Assembly: GCA_027357125.1 (NCBI GenBank)
Contig: DAHVVW010000156.1
Coordinates: 1 to 5,654, forward strand
DNA: 5,654 nt
Source: Clostridiales bacterium
Lineage (GTDB): Bacteria; Bacillota; Desulfitobacteriia; Desulfitobacteriales; Desulfitobacteriaceae
Reading direction: 5' to 3'
Position numbers and translations under genes: made by a program. The stretch's first letter is position 1; every line of letters starts with the position of its first letter. Positions 1 to 5,604 of this stretch are shown here, in pieces. The notes under the pieces were generated by a model that was not told where the DNA came from, did no database searches, and saw only the letters and a program-made list of their open reading frames with translations.

Positions 1-150
1 GGGGGCTATCTCGGCAAGTCTTGCTTTATAATCATTTACTGTTTGTGTGATATTGGTTCTGGCTGTTGATGGTGTAGCGGCTTGAGCGAAGGCTACGTTC
101 CCGGTGATCAAAACTGCGGATATCATAATCACTGAAATTATTCTTTTCAT
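1..150 (-). CDS. Secreted protein of unknown function, N-terminal part only (runs off the left edge)
   Basis: Only the first 50 codons are present; the reading frame is open to the window edge, so the 3' part is missing. Translation starts MKRIISVIMISAVLITGNVA and continues FAQAATPSTARTNITQ. This is a classical signal peptide: Lys/Arg at 2-3, a hydrophobic core at about 4-16, and an Ala-rich cleavage region at about 20-25 (AFA-Q or AQA-A), with no lipobox Cys. The product is therefore probably exported and released or wall-associated. The visible mature part (residues 26-50) is polar and looks helical, with no motif I recognise. The ATG is supported by AAGGAG at 160-165, 9 nt upstream. It begins 16 nt after the lipoprotein stop, so the two are almost certainly one operon. 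Function cannot be assigned from this fragment. Confidence 0.8.
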   Translation of the reverse strand, partial: MKRIISVIMISAVLITGNVAFAQAATPSTARTNITQTVNDYKARLAEIAP

Positions 151-166
151 AACAAACTGCTCCTTA

Positions 167-538
167 TTATGGATTTAAATCAAGGTCTGCATCTTGAACA
201 TCGTCAAGGTTGTTGACATCAGTTAATAGCGCATCCAATTCCCTGTCAACTTCATTAAGTAGTGCTTCTTTATCACTGCTGGATACGATGTTGCCGGATT
301 TGGCGACGATTGCGGTACTTCCGGCTGCCTGAGTTGAGGCTGAACTGCTGGCCGCTTGATTGGCGGCTGAACTGTCGGCGGCTGGTGCTGCCGGATTATT
401 CAATCCCTGCTCGGTATTGGTAAGCGCCTGCTGTTTAGTACCGGCCTCATTCTGCCTTGCCGTGTTTCCCGCTCGGCCACAGCCTGTGAGGACGAACGCT
501 AAAATAATGATCATTGTTATGACTGCTTTTTTACGCAT
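167..538 (-). CDS. Small lipoprotein with Ala/Ser-rich linker and acidic C-terminal helix
   Basis: This is a 123-aa lipoprotein. Residues 1-20 form a type II signal peptide: MRKK, then a hydrophobic stretch, then lipobox LTGC with Cys20 as the lipidated residue, so it should be anchored to the outer face of the membrane. Residues about 48-77 are a low-complexity Ala/Ser/Gln/Pro linker. Residues 88-123 form an amphipathic acidic segment (EALLNEVDRELDALLTDV) ending in an Asp-rich tail (Asp112, 113, 116, 118, 120). I recognise no catalytic motif or named family. The frame is open to an ATG at 571, but that longer start would place the AAAGGAGG ribosome binding site inside the gene and add 11 charged residues before the signal peptide, so I chose the ATG at 538. 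It is followed 16 nt later by a secreted-protein gene and preceded by a two-component system. Confidence 0.85.
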   Translation of the reverse strand: MRKKAVITMIIILAFVLTGCGRAGNTARQNEAGTKQQALTNTEQGLNNPAAPAADSSAANQAASSSASTQAAGSTAIVAKSGNIVSSSDKEALLNEVDRELDALLTDVNNLDDVQDADLDLNP

Positions 539-543
539 CGGAT

Positions 544-551
544 CCTCCTTT
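544..551 (-). promoter_or_regulatory. Ribosome binding site that fixes the lipoprotein start
   Basis: The minus strand reads AAAGGAGG followed by the 5-nt spacer ATCCG and ATG at 538. It is a full match to the Firmicute anti-Shine-Dalgarno sequence and argues against the longer in-frame ATG at 571. Confidence 0.85.
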
Positions 552-596
552 CTTAAATTGATCTTCAGCAAGTCTGTTTTGTTTGACCTTGATTAA

Positions 597-624
597 AGTA
601 TAAGGGCGGTTTGTAAACTGAAAA
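597..624 (-). promoter_or_regulatory. Probable sigma-A-type promoter of the lipoprotein operon
   Basis: On the minus strand, -10 TATACT (597-602, 5 of 6 to consensus) lies 16 nt downstream of a weak -35 TTTTCA (619-624, 4 of 6). Transcription would start near 590, leaving a leader of about 50 nt. The weak -35 is overlapped by the phased TTYACA repeats, the arrangement expected of a promoter that needs an OmpR/PhoB-type activator. This is inferred from sequence only. Confidence 0.5.
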
Positions 625-653
625 CACCTTGAATTGTGAACTGAATGTAAACG
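611..653 (-). promoter_or_regulatory. Phased direct repeats, candidate response-regulator operator
   Basis: The minus strand carries TTCAGTTCACAA (634-645) and TTCAGTTTACAA (611-622), identical except for one base and 23 nt apart. A further TTTACA lies at 646-651, 11 nt from the TTCACA of the neighbouring copy. Between the two long copies, 622-633 keeps only a degenerate remnant. The hexamers TTTACA/TTCACA/TTTACA therefore fall at 11 and 23 nt, about one and two helical turns. Direct repeats with 11-nt phasing are typical of OmpR/PhoB-family sites, for example the TT(A/C/T)ACA repeats bound by Bacillus PhoP. The upstream end touches the kinase stop codon. The likely binder is the response regulator encoded at 2060-2749, by inference. 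Confidence 0.5.
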
Positions 654-2063
654 TTAAGCGGGAAGTTCAAAGACCACCTCAGTACCTGCTCCCAACTCGC
701 TTTCAGCCCATATTTTTCCCCCATGAAGCTCAATCAGGCTTTTGGCAATGTTCAGGCCAAGGCCTGTCCCACCTGTGGCAGATTGCCGGGATTTATCGAC
801 CCGGTAAAATTTTTCAAATATCAACGGGAGTTCTGCGGCAGAAATTCCTATGCCGGTATCTTTAATCCTAAATTCTGTTTTGGCTGGTTTGGTGCTAACC
901 TTGATGAATATTGCCCCACCATGCCCGGAATATTTGACGGCGTTGTCAACAATATTTATCAGTACTTGCTTCAGCTTGTCGCTGTCAGCATAGACCGTGA
1001 TTGTACTAGCACACTCCACAGATACATTAATCGATTTTCCCTCTATTAATGCTTTGGTGCTGCTTAGGACAGAGTCAAGAACATCCGCGACTTTAAGGTT
1101 TTCTTGGCACAACTTTAGGCTGCCCGACTGGATTTTTGCCAGTTGCAGGATTTCATTGGTCAGCCTGGTCAGGCGTAAGGTTTCATCTTTTATGAGATTT
1201 AGATATTTGGTATAGTCCTCCGGTTTTACAATACCATCCAGGATTCCACTCACAAACCCATTGATTGATGTCAGAGGAGTCCTCATGTCGTGGGAGACGT
1301 TAGCGATGAACTCCCTGCGCATTTTTTCAGTATTAGCCAACTGCTGTTTCATATAGTTGAACGATTGGGCAAGTTTTCCGATTTCGTCTCTGCTTTGAAC
1401 AACCAGATCTTCAGAGTTTTCGCCGGAAGCGAGTTTGTCGGCAGCCAGCTCCATTTCTTTAATGGGTTTGGATATCCGCAGAGAATTTATATAAGTCACC
1501 ACCGCGCTTAAGAGAATAAACACGAGTGCCGTCAGCCAAATAACGAAGTTCAGTTTGGTTAGATTGCCATAAATCTGGCTGATAGGTGAAAAGAGCAGAA
1601 TAGCTCCCGCAATTCCGGAATTGGTTTTCCAAGGGATTCCGGAAAATACCACATACGTATCAAACTCCTGTGAATATTGCTTTTTCCGGAAAACATTTTC
1701 CCCGTTTAATATCTTGCGCAAATCACTTATTAAATAGCTTTCATTAAGATCCTTGCCGAGTTGCAGACTTTTGGGGTTGGCCAGAGATTCTTGATCAATT
1801 TTTATAACATAGATTTTGGCATCAGAAATATAACCCATCGCATCTAGGGAATTATTAAATTCCGCTTGCGAGATCTCTTTTTTTCCAAGTTTGTTCACCT
1901 GTTCATTGACGTAAAAACCGGTCTTTTCCAGTCCCTTTTGTTTCTGATCAAAAATGTACCAATTGTAAATCATGGTGATAAAAAGGGAAAGAACAGCAAT
2001 TACCGATATGATAATGGCCAGATAGGTTATCAGAAGTTTAGCAAAGATACTTTTGAACATCAT
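654..2063 (-). CDS. Membrane sensor histidine kinase (HAMP-HisKA-HATPase)
   Basis: This 469-aa class I sensor kinase autophosphorylates on His and passes the phosphate to the partner regulator encoded just upstream. Order of parts: TM1 about 8-33; extracytoplasmic sensor about 36-170, ending in GAILLFSPIS, a Cache/PAS-like finish; TM2 about 172-195; HAMP about 193-243; HisKA with H-box FIANVSHDMRTPL (His258); HATPase with N-box LINIVDNAVKYS (Asn374), G1 DTGIGIS (402-408), F-box FEKFYRVD (416-423) and G2 GGTGLGLNIA (431-440). All catalytic boxes are intact and there is no cytoplasmic PAS domain. The start ATG overlaps the regulator's stop as ATGA, indicating translational coupling. A second ATG immediately follows, and GAGGT lies 3 nt from the first and 6 nt from the second, so the second may be the one used. 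It resembles PhoR/ResE/WalK-type kinases, but the signal cannot be read from sequence. Confidence 0.96.
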   Translation of the reverse strand: MMFKSIFAKLLITYLAIIISVIAVLSLFITMIYNWYIFDQKQKGLEKTGFYVNEQVNKLGKKEISQAEFNNSLDAMGYISDAKIYVIKIDQESLANPKSLQLGKDLNESYLISDLRKILNGENVFRKKQYSQEFDTYVVFSGIPWKTNSGIAGAILLFSPISQIYGNLTKLNFVIWLTALVFILLSAVVTYINSLRISKPIKEMELAADKLASGENSEDLVVQSRDEIGKLAQSFNYMKQQLANTEKMRREFIANVSHDMRTPLTSINGFVSGILDGIVKPEDYTKYLNLIKDETLRLTRLTNEILQLAKIQSGSLKLCQENLKVADVLDSVLSSTKALIEGKSINVSVECASTITVYADSDKLKQVLINIVDNAVKYSGHGGAIFIKVSTKPAKTEFRIKDTGIGISAAELPLIFEKFYRVDKSRQSATGGTGLGLNIAKSLIELHGGKIWAESELGAGTEVVFELPA

Positions 2064-2749
2064 CTTACCTCAAGTTTATAGCCTACACCCCGGATTGTTT
2101 TTAGGCTCCAGGATGGACCGTTGTCCCCCAACTTTTCTCTTAATCTTTTAATATGTACATCAACCGTGCGCGTATCCACCATAAAATCGTAGTTCCAAAC
2201 CTTATCCAGCAGCTGCTCCCTGGAAAAAACAATGTTTTTGTTGTTCAGCAGGAAGTAAAGGAGTTGGACCTCTTTAGGTTTTAAGTCGATAAGCCTGTCT
2301 CCAAGATACACTTCATATTTGTTGATATCGACAACAATGTTGGCTGTTTTAAGAATACCTTCTTGTTTAACCGGCTCTGACTTATTTTCTTTCAACCGCG
2401 CTTTTATCCGGGCGATGACCTCTTTGGGCTCAAATGGCTTAACAATATAGTCATCCGCGCCTATGTCAAAACCTTGGATTTTATCTTCAAGCAGGTCCCG
2501 CGCTGTCAGCATGATGATGGGTATCGAGCTTGTCCGCCTGATGATCTTGCACACTTCCCACCCATTAATGACAGGAAGCATTACATCAAGCAAGATAAGA
2601 TCGATCTGATGCGCTTTTTGCATGTTAAGTGCCGAACTGCCATCATGAGCAAAAAGAAGTGAAAATCCTGCGTTGGCAAGGTAGAGGTTCAAAAGCTCAC
2701 AAATATTTTTATCATCATCGACAACCAGAATAGTTTTAGTCTCCAACAC
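2060..2749 (-). CDS. OmpR/PhoB-family response regulator
   Basis: This 229-aa DNA-binding regulator should be phosphorylated by the kinase encoded directly downstream. The receiver domain (about 5-118) has the acidic pocket Asp11/Asp12, phospho-acceptor Asp55 in LILLDVMLP, switch residues Thr82 (LTARD) and Tyr101, and Lys104 (IVKPF). The winged helix-turn-helix (about 132-227) has the family pattern LKPKEVQLLYFLL, a recognition helix TRTVDVHIKRLREKLG and the wing end IRGVGYKL. Length and all key residues are normal for the family. Translation starts at GTG (2749), supported by AAAGGAGG at 2755-2762 with a 5-nt spacer. It lies 30 nt after the hydrolase stop, too little room for a complete promoter, so it is either read through from upstream or has a promoter inside the hydrolase gene. 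The candidate target site is the repeat cluster at 611-653. Confidence 0.96.
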   Translation of the reverse strand: MLETKTILVVDDDKNICELLNLYLANAGFSLLFAHDGSSALNMQKAHQIDLILLDVMLPVINGWEVCKIIRRTSSIPIIMLTARDLLEDKIQGFDIGADDYIVKPFEPKEVIARIKARLKENKSEPVKQEGILKTANIVVDINKYEVYLGDRLIDLKPKEVQLLYFLLNNKNIVFSREQLLDKVWNYDFMVDTRTVDVHIKRLREKLGDNGPSWSLKTIRGVGYKLEVR

Positions 2750-2754
2750 TTTCC

Positions 2755-2762
2755 CCTCCTTT
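2755..2762 (-). promoter_or_regulatory. Ribosome binding site for the GTG-started response regulator
   Basis: AAAGGAGG on the minus strand, a full match to the anti-Shine-Dalgarno sequence, stands 5 nt before the GTG at 2749. It decides the start, since no ATG occurs in the first codons. Confidence 0.8.
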
Positions 2763-2779
2763 ATGAAGAAATAAATGAT

Positions 2780-3610
2780 TTAGAGGTGGTTTTTCAGCCA
2801 CCCAGTTATAGCCTCTACAACCTCGGGCCATTCCGGCTCGTTGTGAAGTTCATGGTAAAGTCCGTCCCAGGCCTTGAACGTGCATTGCTCCGGCAGGCGG
2901 GCCGCGAATGCTCGGCTTGCCTCGAATGACGTGACTCGGTCAGCGGACCCGTGCATTAATAAAAGAGGGAGTGGAAAATGATCGCCATGCTCAAGGGCCC
3001 AGAGCCCTGCGGCATGTACGTTTTGGAAGAGACGCGCAGAGATAAGCGTGTGAACCAGGGGATCTGTTTCATAGGCGCGGGTGATAGCTTTATCATGGGT
3101 TAAGGCTTGCGCATCCAGTTCATTCGTCTGCGAAAAACTGGGCCAAATCCGGTTCATAAGCCCGGCCATTTTTAATTTGACGGCCGCAGGTTCAAAGGCG
3201 AGCTTCAGCCAGGGGCTGGTGGCAATCACGCCTTTGAGCGGGGCGGAAAAACGGAGGGCGTAGTTGAGGACGAGGTTGCCGCCGAGGCTGTGCCCATAGA
3301 GGAAAAGGCTTTGCCCTGGAAACCGTTCCTGCGTGTGCTTGATGAGGAGCCCGATGTCCTTCATTAAGGCGTCATAAGAGGGGGTATGGCCGCGTTGGCC
3401 TCCTGAGCGGCCATGTCCGCGCAGGTCAAAGGTCAAGAGAGCATATCCTTCTTGGTTTAAAGCTTCCGCCAGGTGCTGATAGCGGCCTGCATGTTCCCCC
3501 ATCCCGTGCACCAAGGCGATTGCCGCCAAGGGTTTGGCCTCAGGTGTCCATTCCTGGTACCAGAGTGTTAATCCATCATCTGAGAGAACCTGAAACTCCG
3601 TTTTGGGCAC
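2780..3610 (-). CDS. Alpha/beta hydrolase, monoacylglycerol lipase/lysophospholipase-like
   Basis: This is a serine hydrolase of the Hydrolase_4 (monoacylglycerol lipase) group, probably cytoplasmic because no signal peptide is present. Numbered from the outermost GTG at 3622 (280 aa): oxyanion motif LVHGMGEHAGRY (38-48), DLRGHGRSGG (66-75), nucleophile Ser112 in GHSLGG, acid Asp228 in GSADRVTS, and His257 in LYHELHNE, matching the YHVLHKE pattern of human monoacylglycerol lipase. The triad is complete and the length normal. Substrate is not determined; a lysophospholipid or monoacylglycerol is the family expectation. I favour the second in-frame GTG (3610), because AAAGGTGG at 3619-3626 lies 8 nt upstream of it, whereas the GTG at 3622 falls inside that site. 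The gene is about 57% GC by hand count, well above the two-component genes. It lies 30 nt before the regulator with no terminator between. Confidence 0.93.
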   Translation of the reverse strand: MPKTEFQVLSDDGLTLWYQEWTPEAKPLAAIALVHGMGEHAGRYQHLAEALNQEGYALLTFDLRGHGRSGGQRGHTPSYDALMKDIGLLIKHTQERFPGQSLFLYGHSLGGNLVLNYALRFSAPLKGVIATSPWLKLAFEPAAVKLKMAGLMNRIWPSFSQTNELDAQALTHDKAITRAYETDPLVHTLISARLFQNVHAAGLWALEHGDHFPLPLLLMHGSADRVTSFEASRAFAARLPEQCTFKAWDGLYHELHNEPEWPEVVEAITGWLKNHL

Positions 3611-3618
3611 GCCAAACG

Positions 3619-3626
3619 CCACCTTT
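3619..3626 (-). promoter_or_regulatory. Ribosome binding site favouring the inner GTG start of the hydrolase
   Basis: The minus strand reads AAAGGTGG, one mismatch to AAAGGAGG, then 8 nt, then GTG at 3610. The alternative GTG at 3622 overlaps this element and has no site of its own at normal spacing. Confidence 0.5.
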
Positions 3627-3649
3627 CCGTATCTTCACTGTTGGATCCC

Positions 3650-3655
3650 ATTATA
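3650..3655 (-). promoter_or_regulatory. Perfect -10 box, likely hydrolase promoter
   Basis: TATAAT on the minus strand, in the 98-nt gap between the exporter stop and the hydrolase. No good -35 is found at 16-18 nt (the best there is CTGCTC or CCTGCT), so an activator, or weak basal use, is possible. Transcription would start near 3643, about 33 nt before the preferred GTG. Confidence 0.45.
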
Positions 3656-3675
3656 CCTTTGTACCGGAAACGAGC

Positions 3676-3698
3676 AGGGTTTAAGGATAGGGGTTAAG
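3676..3698 (-). repeat. Short direct repeat upstream of the hydrolase promoter
   Basis: CTTAACCCCT (3689-3698) and CTTAAACCCT (3676-3685) on the minus strand differ by one base and are offset by 13 nt. They end about 20 nt upstream of the TATAAT, overlapping the -35 area. They could be a regulator site or chance. Confidence 0.3.
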
Positions 3699-3720
3699 CA
3701 TAGTAATGTATCGCCCTCGC

Positions 3721-5133
3721 TTAGTGATTTTCGGCTTTGGCATAACTTTTGCGGTTTAATGATATAACAACTGCAACAAGGGCAATAGCCATAGCCACTA
3801 ACATCACAGTACGGTACGCCGACATAAATACTGCTGTTTGGCCAGGCATGGGCTTGGTAACACCACCCAAGGCTTCAAATAAAGAGACGGAAAAGGCAAT
3901 ACCTGTGACCATACCTACATTTCTTACCAGACTGTTGATTCCGCCGGCAACACCAAGTTTTTGGGGAGGAACTGAACTCATTACACTGCTGTTGTTGGGA
4001 GATTGGAACAAACCAGATCCAATGCCCATGAGCAAGGAACCGGGAATTACCTGATAAACACTAGCCGTGGCAGGAAGGGTGGAATAATAGAACAAGCCCA
4101 GAGCAATAATGGCCAAACCGCCTGTTGTTAGTACTATGGGGCCAAATTTGTCGGAAGCATTGCCGCTGATAGGAGCTACGATGGCCATCATGATAGGAAA
4201 GGCCATCATCAATAATCCAACCTGTGAGGGGCTGTAGTTAAGAACCTGTTGTAAGTAGAAAGGCAGAAGCATGGTGTTGGCAAACATGGCAACAAAGGAT
4301 AGCCAGCCAGAAAGATTGCCTACTAAGAAAGGACGGATACGGAAAATAGACAAGTCAATCATGGGATGTTGGACTTTGCGTTCAGTTATTACGAATAAGG
4401 CCAGTAAGGTAATGCCTAAAACCAAGCTCACTAGTACCGGAAGGCTTGACCAACCCCAGTCCTCACCATTATTAATCCCGAAGAGTAAACCGATCATCCC
4501 GGATGTGAAAAATATGGCCCCAGCAAAATCGAAACTTTCGTGTCCTTTACGGGGTTCATCAACGGGCAGGATCGATAGTGCAGCCACGTAGCCAATAATT
4601 CCAATGGGTACGTTAATATAGAAAATGGAACGCCAGCTAGCCAAGTCAATGAGTATTCCGCCCAAAGCCGGGCCAGTCAGAGCACCCAGGGAAACAACGG
4701 TTCCTATTAGGCCAAGCGCTTTACCCCGCTCCTTGGGCGGAAAAATTGCGGTGACAATCGCAGCGCTGTTGGACATCAACATGGAAGCGCCGACAGCTTG
4801 CAACACCCGGGTCCCCACTAAAAACCAGATGGTTTGTGCTAAGCCGCACAGGGCTGAACCCAGAGTGAAAATAAGAAAACCAAGGGAATAGACCTTTTTG
4901 CGTCCAAGCAAGTCAGCGGTCCGGCCGAACACCGGTAGTAAACTGGAAATAGTCAGAAGATAGGCGGTGACCACCCATTGCAGCGTGGAAAGATCAGAAT
5001 GAAGTTTGCCGGAAATTGTGGGCAATGCCACGTTAACGATACTGCTATCCAGGGTGGACATAAAGGTACCAATGGAGATCGTGGCTAACACAAACCAGCG
5101 GTAATTCAGTGAATTCTTGATGTTGTCAAACAT
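3721..5133 (-). CDS. MFS multidrug exporter, DHA2 family (EmrB/QacA type, 14 TM)
   Basis: This 470-aa inner-membrane drug:proton antiporter has about 14 hydrophobic segments, the first at about 12-40 and the last at about 435-459, the number expected for DHA2 rather than 12-helix DHA1. Family motifs: TM1 signature STLDSSIVNVALP with membrane Asp29; motif A GRTADLLGRKK (70-80) in the loop between TM2 and TM3; motif B around Arg109 (RVLQAVGASML); antiporter motif C GALTGPALGG (150-159) in TM5. The length is normal for an EmrB-like protein without a long C-terminal tail. No EmrA-type membrane-fusion partner lies nearby, consistent with a single-membrane cell. The ATG has AGGAGG at 5140-5145 with a 6-nt spacer. 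It begins 12 nt after the marR-type stop, so both are one operon and the repressor probably controls it. Substrates cannot be told from sequence. Confidence 0.95.
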   Translation of the reverse strand: MFDNIKNSLNYRWFVLATISIGTFMSTLDSSIVNVALPTISGKLHSDLSTLQWVVTAYLLTISSLLPVFGRTADLLGRKKVYSLGFLIFTLGSALCGLAQTIWFLVGTRVLQAVGASMLMSNSAAIVTAIFPPKERGKALGLIGTVVSLGALTGPALGGILIDLASWRSIFYINVPIGIIGYVAALSILPVDEPRKGHESFDFAGAIFFTSGMIGLLFGINNGEDWGWSSLPVLVSLVLGITLLALFVITERKVQHPMIDLSIFRIRPFLVGNLSGWLSFVAMFANTMLLPFYLQQVLNYSPSQVGLLMMAFPIMMAIVAPISGNASDKFGPIVLTTGGLAIIALGLFYYSTLPATASVYQVIPGSLLMGIGSGLFQSPNNSSVMSSVPPQKLGVAGGINSLVRNVGMVTGIAFSVSLFEALGGVTKPMPGQTAVFMSAYRTVMLVAMAIALVAVVISLNRKSYAKAENH

Positions 5134-5139
5134 TGTTGT

Positions 5140-5145
5140 CCTCCT
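5140..5145 (-). promoter_or_regulatory. Ribosome binding site of the exporter, abutting the MarR stop codon
   Basis: The minus strand reads TAG (MarR stop, 5146-5148) directly followed by AGGAGG, then ACAACA, then ATG. The contiguity indicates co-transcription and probably translational coupling. Confidence 0.75.
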
Positions 5146-5565
5146 CTAATCCAGGTTATCTGTAATTCTATTGAGCAGATTCTTTAGTTCGGCCTGTTCC
5201 TCTTTTGACAATCCTTTAAGAGACTGTGCCAAGGCCTGACGGGCTAAATTGATGAGTGGATATCTGATATCCCGGCCTTCATTCGTTAGGTAGATTAAAA
5301 AGGCCCGCCTGTCCTCCGGATTGGCTTGGCGACGAATCAATCCCCGTTGCTCCAGTTTATCCAGAATCCTCGTGGTAGTGGGTTGATCCTTGAGGCTCTT
5401 TTCCGACAGCTCTTTCTGGGAAATGCCGTCTTGTTCCCACAACCGGTTGAGCACAGCCCATTGTTCCGGAGTAACATTATAGGGTTTTAGCGCTTTAGTA
5501 AGGTTATTTTTCATTTTTGCATGGGTTCTGCTAATGATAAACCCTAAAGATTGCTCAAAGCTCAT
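5146..5565 (-). CDS. MarR-family transcriptional repressor
   Basis: This 139-aa winged-helix dimeric regulator should bind a palindromic operator and release it on ligand binding. Numbered from the chosen ATG: N-terminal dimerisation helix about 5-27; HTH region from TPEQWAVLNRLWE (32-44) through SQKELSEKSLKDQPTTTRIL (49-68); then DKLEQRGLIRR; the wing has the family signature NPEDRRAFLIYLT (82-94) with the conserved D-x-R; C-terminal dimerisation helices about 103-139. It is similar in length to MarR/OhrR-type proteins. No Cys is present in this sequence, so OhrR-style thiol sensing is ruled out and a small-molecule ligand is more likely. The frame is open to a GTG at 5574, but AGGTGG at 5571-5576 sits 5 nt before the ATG at 5565 and overlaps the GTG, so I chose the ATG. 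The exporter follows 12 nt later. Confidence 0.93.
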   Translation of the reverse strand: MSFEQSLGFIISRTHAKMKNNLTKALKPYNVTPEQWAVLNRLWEQDGISQKELSEKSLKDQPTTTRILDKLEQRGLIRRQANPEDRRAFLIYLTNEGRDIRYPLINLARQALAQSLKGLSKEEQAELKNLLNRITDNLD

Positions 5566-5570
5566 CCTGT

Positions 5571-5576
5571 CCACCT
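5571..5576 (-). promoter_or_regulatory. Ribosome binding site fixing the MarR start
   Basis: AGGTGG on the minus strand with spacer ACAGG to the ATG at 5565. It overlaps the alternative GTG at 5572-5574, which therefore is unlikely to be the start. Confidence 0.6.
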
Positions 5577-5578
5577 GC

Positions 5579-5601
5579 TTGTCATAATAACAATTGTCAT
5601 A
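5579..5601 (-). promoter_or_regulatory. Probable MarR operator: two overlapping palindromes
   Basis: On the plus strand, 5579-5593 reads TTGTCATAATAACAA, palindromic about its centre except for one pair. The stretch 5587-5600 reads ATAACAATTGTCAT, a 14-bp palindrome with one mismatched pair around a perfect ACAATTGT. The two share the ATAACAA half-site, so there are three half-sites in alternating orientation, and TTGTCATA occurs twice with a 15-nt period. The element covers the predicted transcription start just downstream of the -10, where a bound MarR dimer would block the promoter. Binding by the adjacent gene product is inferred from position and the TTGT..ACAA style of MarR sites. Confidence 0.6.
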
Positions 5602-5604
5602 GCA

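Noticed and set aside
360..596. 78-codon plus-strand open frame antisense to the lipoprotein
   Set aside because: It is the reverse of the low-complexity Ala/Ser linker and signal peptide; the hydrophobic look comes from complementing that composition.
646..657. AACGTT palindrome at the kinase stop codon as a separate regulator site
   Set aside because: It is a 6-bp palindrome that can easily arise by chance; the neighbouring direct repeats explain the region better.
723..1049. 108-codon open frame on the plus strand antisense to the kinase gene
   Set aside because: It lies wholly inside the well-supported kinase CDS, has no ribosome binding site of note, and its translation shows no domain pattern; it is a frame shadow.
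2783..2803. GGTGG/CCACC hairpin at the end of the hydrolase gene as a terminator
   Set aside because: The stem is only about 5 bp, part of it is coding, and the downstream minus strand (TCTAAATCATTTATTTC) has no uninterrupted T-run.
3623..3720. Intergenic gap after the exporter as a possible rho-independent terminator
   Set aside because: I found no stem followed by a T-run in the 98 nt; only a -10 box and a short direct repeat stand out.
3749..4591. Plus-strand open frames of 101 and 106 codons antisense to the exporter
   Set aside because: Both are mirror frames of a membrane protein with all DHA2 motifs; their translations have no recognisable signature or good start signal.
5146..5574. 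OhrR-type organic-peroxide sensor identity for the MarR protein
   Set aside because: The protein contains no cysteine, so the OhrR redox mechanism is not possible, and the partner gene is an efflux pump rather than ohr.
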